Below, in pieces: positions 60,750-64,000 of a DNA stretch of 64,000 nt (the stretch's first letter is position 1; the number at the start of each line of letters is the position of its first letter). The stretch spans positions 10,318,309 to 10,382,308 of the forward strand of contig OU744446.1 of the NCBI GenBank assembly GCA_916610825.1, written 5' to 3'. A model generated the notes under the pieces. That model worked only from the letters and a program-made list of their open reading frames with translations, made no database searches and was not told the DNA's origin. This stretch comes from Haliclystus octoradiatus. Taxonomy: Eukaryota > Cnidaria > Staurozoa > Stauromedusae > Haliclystidae. The position numbers and the translations under genes are program-made.

Positions 60750-63700
60750 ACCATGGCTATTTATATATATATATATATATATGTTACCTACAGAAAACAA
60801 TTTACTATTTTTACTGTACCTTGGAATAGAATTATGATTGCCTACAAATAGTTAAAGGTGCATAGTTTCATTTAAAGAGTAGGAACACCATTGCAGCTTG
60901 AAACATATATAATGAATGGAAATTTTCGCATGAGGTCAAGGGATAGTTGACCTACAGCGGGCGCGCTAAAGAAATATCGAACAAATTGTTTATCATAGCT
61001 CCTTATTGTAGCATATCAGCTCTCAAGGATAGAGCCTAGAACAATGCCCTTTATTTAGCTTGTGCATCTAGCATAAAGAAAAGGCACAGCCAGCGCGAGA
61101 TATAGGAAATTAAAATAGCAACAAGTAAAAAAAATATTTCAATAATCGCATATATTGAAAAAAGAGGCGTCCTTTAATTACGGTTGAAAATTACCCCAGA
61201 GCAGATAGTAAACCATAGATAGAATATGATATAACTGCGTGTAAATAGAAAATCAGATTGATGCTGATGAATAGAAAGATTGTTAGTTATACAAGAAAAA
61301 CTATTCGTCCCCTGTGATTGTGACGTTGTTATATAGTCCGTAGCGGCGTGTCACGGTTGTGAACGTTTGCTCACTAACAGGCAGGTCTTCGGTTTGTAAG
61401 GGCATTTGTCACACAACAAACACAGCTCGTTGAACTAGTGGCGCATTTACGATAACTTACCAATTGAGAATAGTGAAGTTTTGTTTGTTTATCGTTAAGT
61501 TCATGACCCTAATGGTCCCGACTTGAGGGTGGCTATTGACAAGAGAACGTCGCTTGATTGGACAAGGGCGCGAGATGCGCACCTATTGAGCTGGTAAGTG
61601 GCAGCATGTTCTTCGCGCCATTGTGAAACACATTCACATATCAATCAATCGAGATTGATAGACAAGATATCATTGATGACAAAGATAACACATTAAACCC
61701 CATATTAATTAATAAGGACTTACACTGTTCATGTGCTGTGAAGGCAAAGCAAAAGATAGATCTACGCACAATTTCTTACAAGCCAACAAGTAAAGTAAGT
61801 AACGCTGAATCGTTTCGAAAGGAAAGTTAATTGAATCATCCAATTGATCTATAAATGGGGTACAGTAAGAAGTAAATTGATCAATATATTTACATGTTTA
61901 TCTTGTTTAGGAATGTCTTAGCAGAATTAAGGGGTGTATGATTGATTGATAGGAAGTCAAATGAACATCAAAACAAAATTACTCTATCTGTCAATCAAAT
62001 CCACAATAACAAACAACTGCATAATGAATAGAACCAATTAATAACTAATACAAGCACACACACTCTCGAATGACTATATCTACGTCAGTTCTGAAATGTT
62101 GTCATATACATGACAAACCAAACCTATAGATTGTTTTATAATCTATGTTTGCACTGTTAATAACACCTGTGAGCTTATTATAGGCAGTACGAATTTGCAT
62201 ATAGATCGAGCCCAACCTTCATCTTGTCCGCAGTTATTACAGTAAACACATTTTAAGTAAGACGGAATTGATTGACTTCGTCTATTATATGCAGCGGATT
62301 CACGTTATCCGTTCATAATGTTCAGACATATGGCAATTAAATTTCAAAAATAGTCTGAAATATAAGAAATCTAGATCATATGTAATATATATCAATGGGA
62401 AATGCAATAACAAGAGCTCAAAACGGTGAGAACAGTCTGAAATCTGCGAAAAGTCTGAAAATTTTCATTTCTGAATGTTATATATCTTAATTTAGCGAGA
62501 GTAATAGCGGAGTAAGTCAAACCGTCAAACGAGGACCTATTAATAATTACTCAGCATATTAATTAAGTCTAGTCTTTTCTATTGGTAGTTAGAAGTAAAA
62601 TGTCAGAAACGCTTGCCACGATTTAGGCCACGCTGATAATTTGTGAAAGACACGTCATTTGTTTATCGACACGGGTTAAAAGCCTTTGAATTAAAATTAT
62701 ATCACTAGCAAGCACTAAAACAACACGTTGTACTGGTCATTTTGTTCATCTGAAGACGAGCAAGTTGAAAAAAAAATTGGAAATAAGGAACACAAAAGCT
62801 ACTCTATAAATAAATAAATGTCATGATGATAGCTACCCGGAAAGCAAGATAATATGCAATACAATAATGGAAATAGCAACCAACAAAAGATACCTAAGAT
62901 TCCATTGCTAGCAGCTCGTACGCGCATGTTTATTCATTTGCGAACTGGAACAACATTTAATGATCTATTGACGTATGATCGAAGGGATGATTCGATGACA
63001 TCTTTTCACGTGTACAGTTAACATCGCGAGGTGTCGGATAATCTTGTAAGTACTGCCGGTACATGCTTGTCACTGTAACGAATGGAATACGCTTAAATCG
63101 AGATTTCAATCCGATTCTCTTGGAAGATTGAGATGTGGGATTTAATCACGATTAAGATGCCGTCATACAATCTCTAAAGAGTGATTGATATCTGCTACAT
63201 TTCGTTCTGCTCTGGTAACAGATCATAAAAGGAATAATTTTATGCACATTCTGTAATGCGTATTTCCAAACCGAAAATTGCGTAAGCATCAAATCGAAGG
63301 GCAATTCTGCTGAGCATGCGCATTCGATATGTGACATACCAAGGTCAGTTAAATTTGTTTGCATAGGTCAACTAAATGAGCTATTGGATTAAAAATAGCT
63401 AACGATTGACAATCATCCCAAATTGGCATCATTTTAAGATTATTTGCTGTTGGGTGCTAATTATAGCCTTTTGTTTGTCATTGAAATGTTGTTGTTATCC
63501 GAATGCGTGTGATTAGTATTGAAAATGGAACTTTGCTTTGTTGAAAATGACGTCACCAGACGGCAATACTTAATACAACAAAGCTATGTCAATAGAAGCA
63601 CTAATTTAGTTGATTGCAAATAATGATCAACACGCCCATCTCTAATAGACACAATGGCACGTGGCAGGGCGCTAAACAACGCCACTATCTATACAGCATC

Positions 63701-64000
63701 TGCACACGAGGATTACTTGAGGCCAGAAAACAGTCATATAATAGTATTAACGTATCAACAAATAAAATAAGAAATAGATGGAGCAATTGTCTACTGTTCT
63801 TCTGACACATACTTTACATACAATATGCTATTCAGATAAGAATGAAGAAACATTTGTAGTAAATCAGATAGAGGCTAAATCTAATCAGTTCGTCCGTTGT
63901 ACAAGAAGTGGGACTGATTGAAAGGAGGAGCAGAACTACAGTTTGATCAGATAGGGGTGGGTCATTCAATTACTGTTCACCAGAAGTCTCACTGTGATTC
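60750..64000. other. Repeat-poor non-coding region
   Basis: No confident exon or repeat. A TA microsatellite lies at about 60760-60782. GC-richer patches near 61320-61640 (GATTGGACAAGGGCGCGAGA; CAATCAATCGAGATTGATAG) look like possible promoter/enhancer sequence, without proof. Confidence 0.35.

Noticed and set aside
62395-62425. MGNAITRAQN followed by a GTGAGA donor, resembling a myristoylated first exon
   Set aside because: Only ten codons, weak start context, no partner exon; too likely by chance.

Overview
The window is AT-rich animal nuclear DNA, probably from a marine invertebrate; the species cannot be told from the sequence. Genes are eukaryotic, with GT-AG introns, micro-exons and AATAAA signals. 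They are separated and invaded by LINE 3' ends, fold-back/MITE elements and minisatellites. No bacterial operons, rRNA genes or CRISPR arrays are seen. I joined exons by hand, using splice signals, reading phase and remembered family conservation. No alignment or search was run.

Layout. (1) 0.3-1.2 kb, +: last two exons of a METTL25/METTL25B-type methyltransferase gene. (2) 3.0-4.1 kb, -: single-exon GT31 beta-1,3-galactosyltransferase. (3) 7.2-16.3 kb, +: 16-exon secreted M13 (neprilysin-like) metalloprotease, 706 aa. Its intron 2 holds a young non-autonomous LTR element with two apparently identical 288-bp LTRs. (4) 19.4-20.5 kb, +: single-exon ZIP (SLC39A1/2/3-like) zinc transporter. (5) 22.2-30.3 kb, -: six-exon gene for a 395-aa protein with an N-terminal C2-like domain, a Sec5/EXOC2-like IPT/TIG domain and a C-terminal Rab11-FIP Rab-binding helix. 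This architecture is the most interesting thing here. (6) 31.75-49.0 kb, -: complete 21-exon COPS2 (COP9 signalosome subunit 2), 442 aa, with a 21-nt micro-exon and a GC-AG intron. (7) 49.3-50.0 kb, +: CAMLG/GET2-like ER membrane protein, head-to-head with COPS2. (8) 50.6-52.0 kb: 5'-truncated LINE with a long reverse-transcriptase ORF. (9) 54.9-64 kb: gene-poor. It holds a candidate first exon behind a double-CRE palindrome, the last exon of MCEE (-), one candidate coding exon at 60.6 kb (+) and several MITEs.

The genes do not form one pathway. Two of them are linked to membrane trafficking or insertion: the Rab11-FIP-like gene (recycling endosome, perhaps exocyst/Ral) and CAMLG (tail-anchored protein insertion). 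COPS2 and CAMLG probably share a bidirectional promoter of about 300 bp.

Repeats are rich. A TTCATGAAC family ranges from ~100-bp MITE-like units to a 36-bp-period array. Three other MITE families are dispersed. A Mutator-like fold-back element has a perfect 9-bp target duplication. A ~2.7-kb element with long inverted arms lies in COPS2 intron 2, and a hammerhead-ribozyme-like core lies near 22.9 kb.
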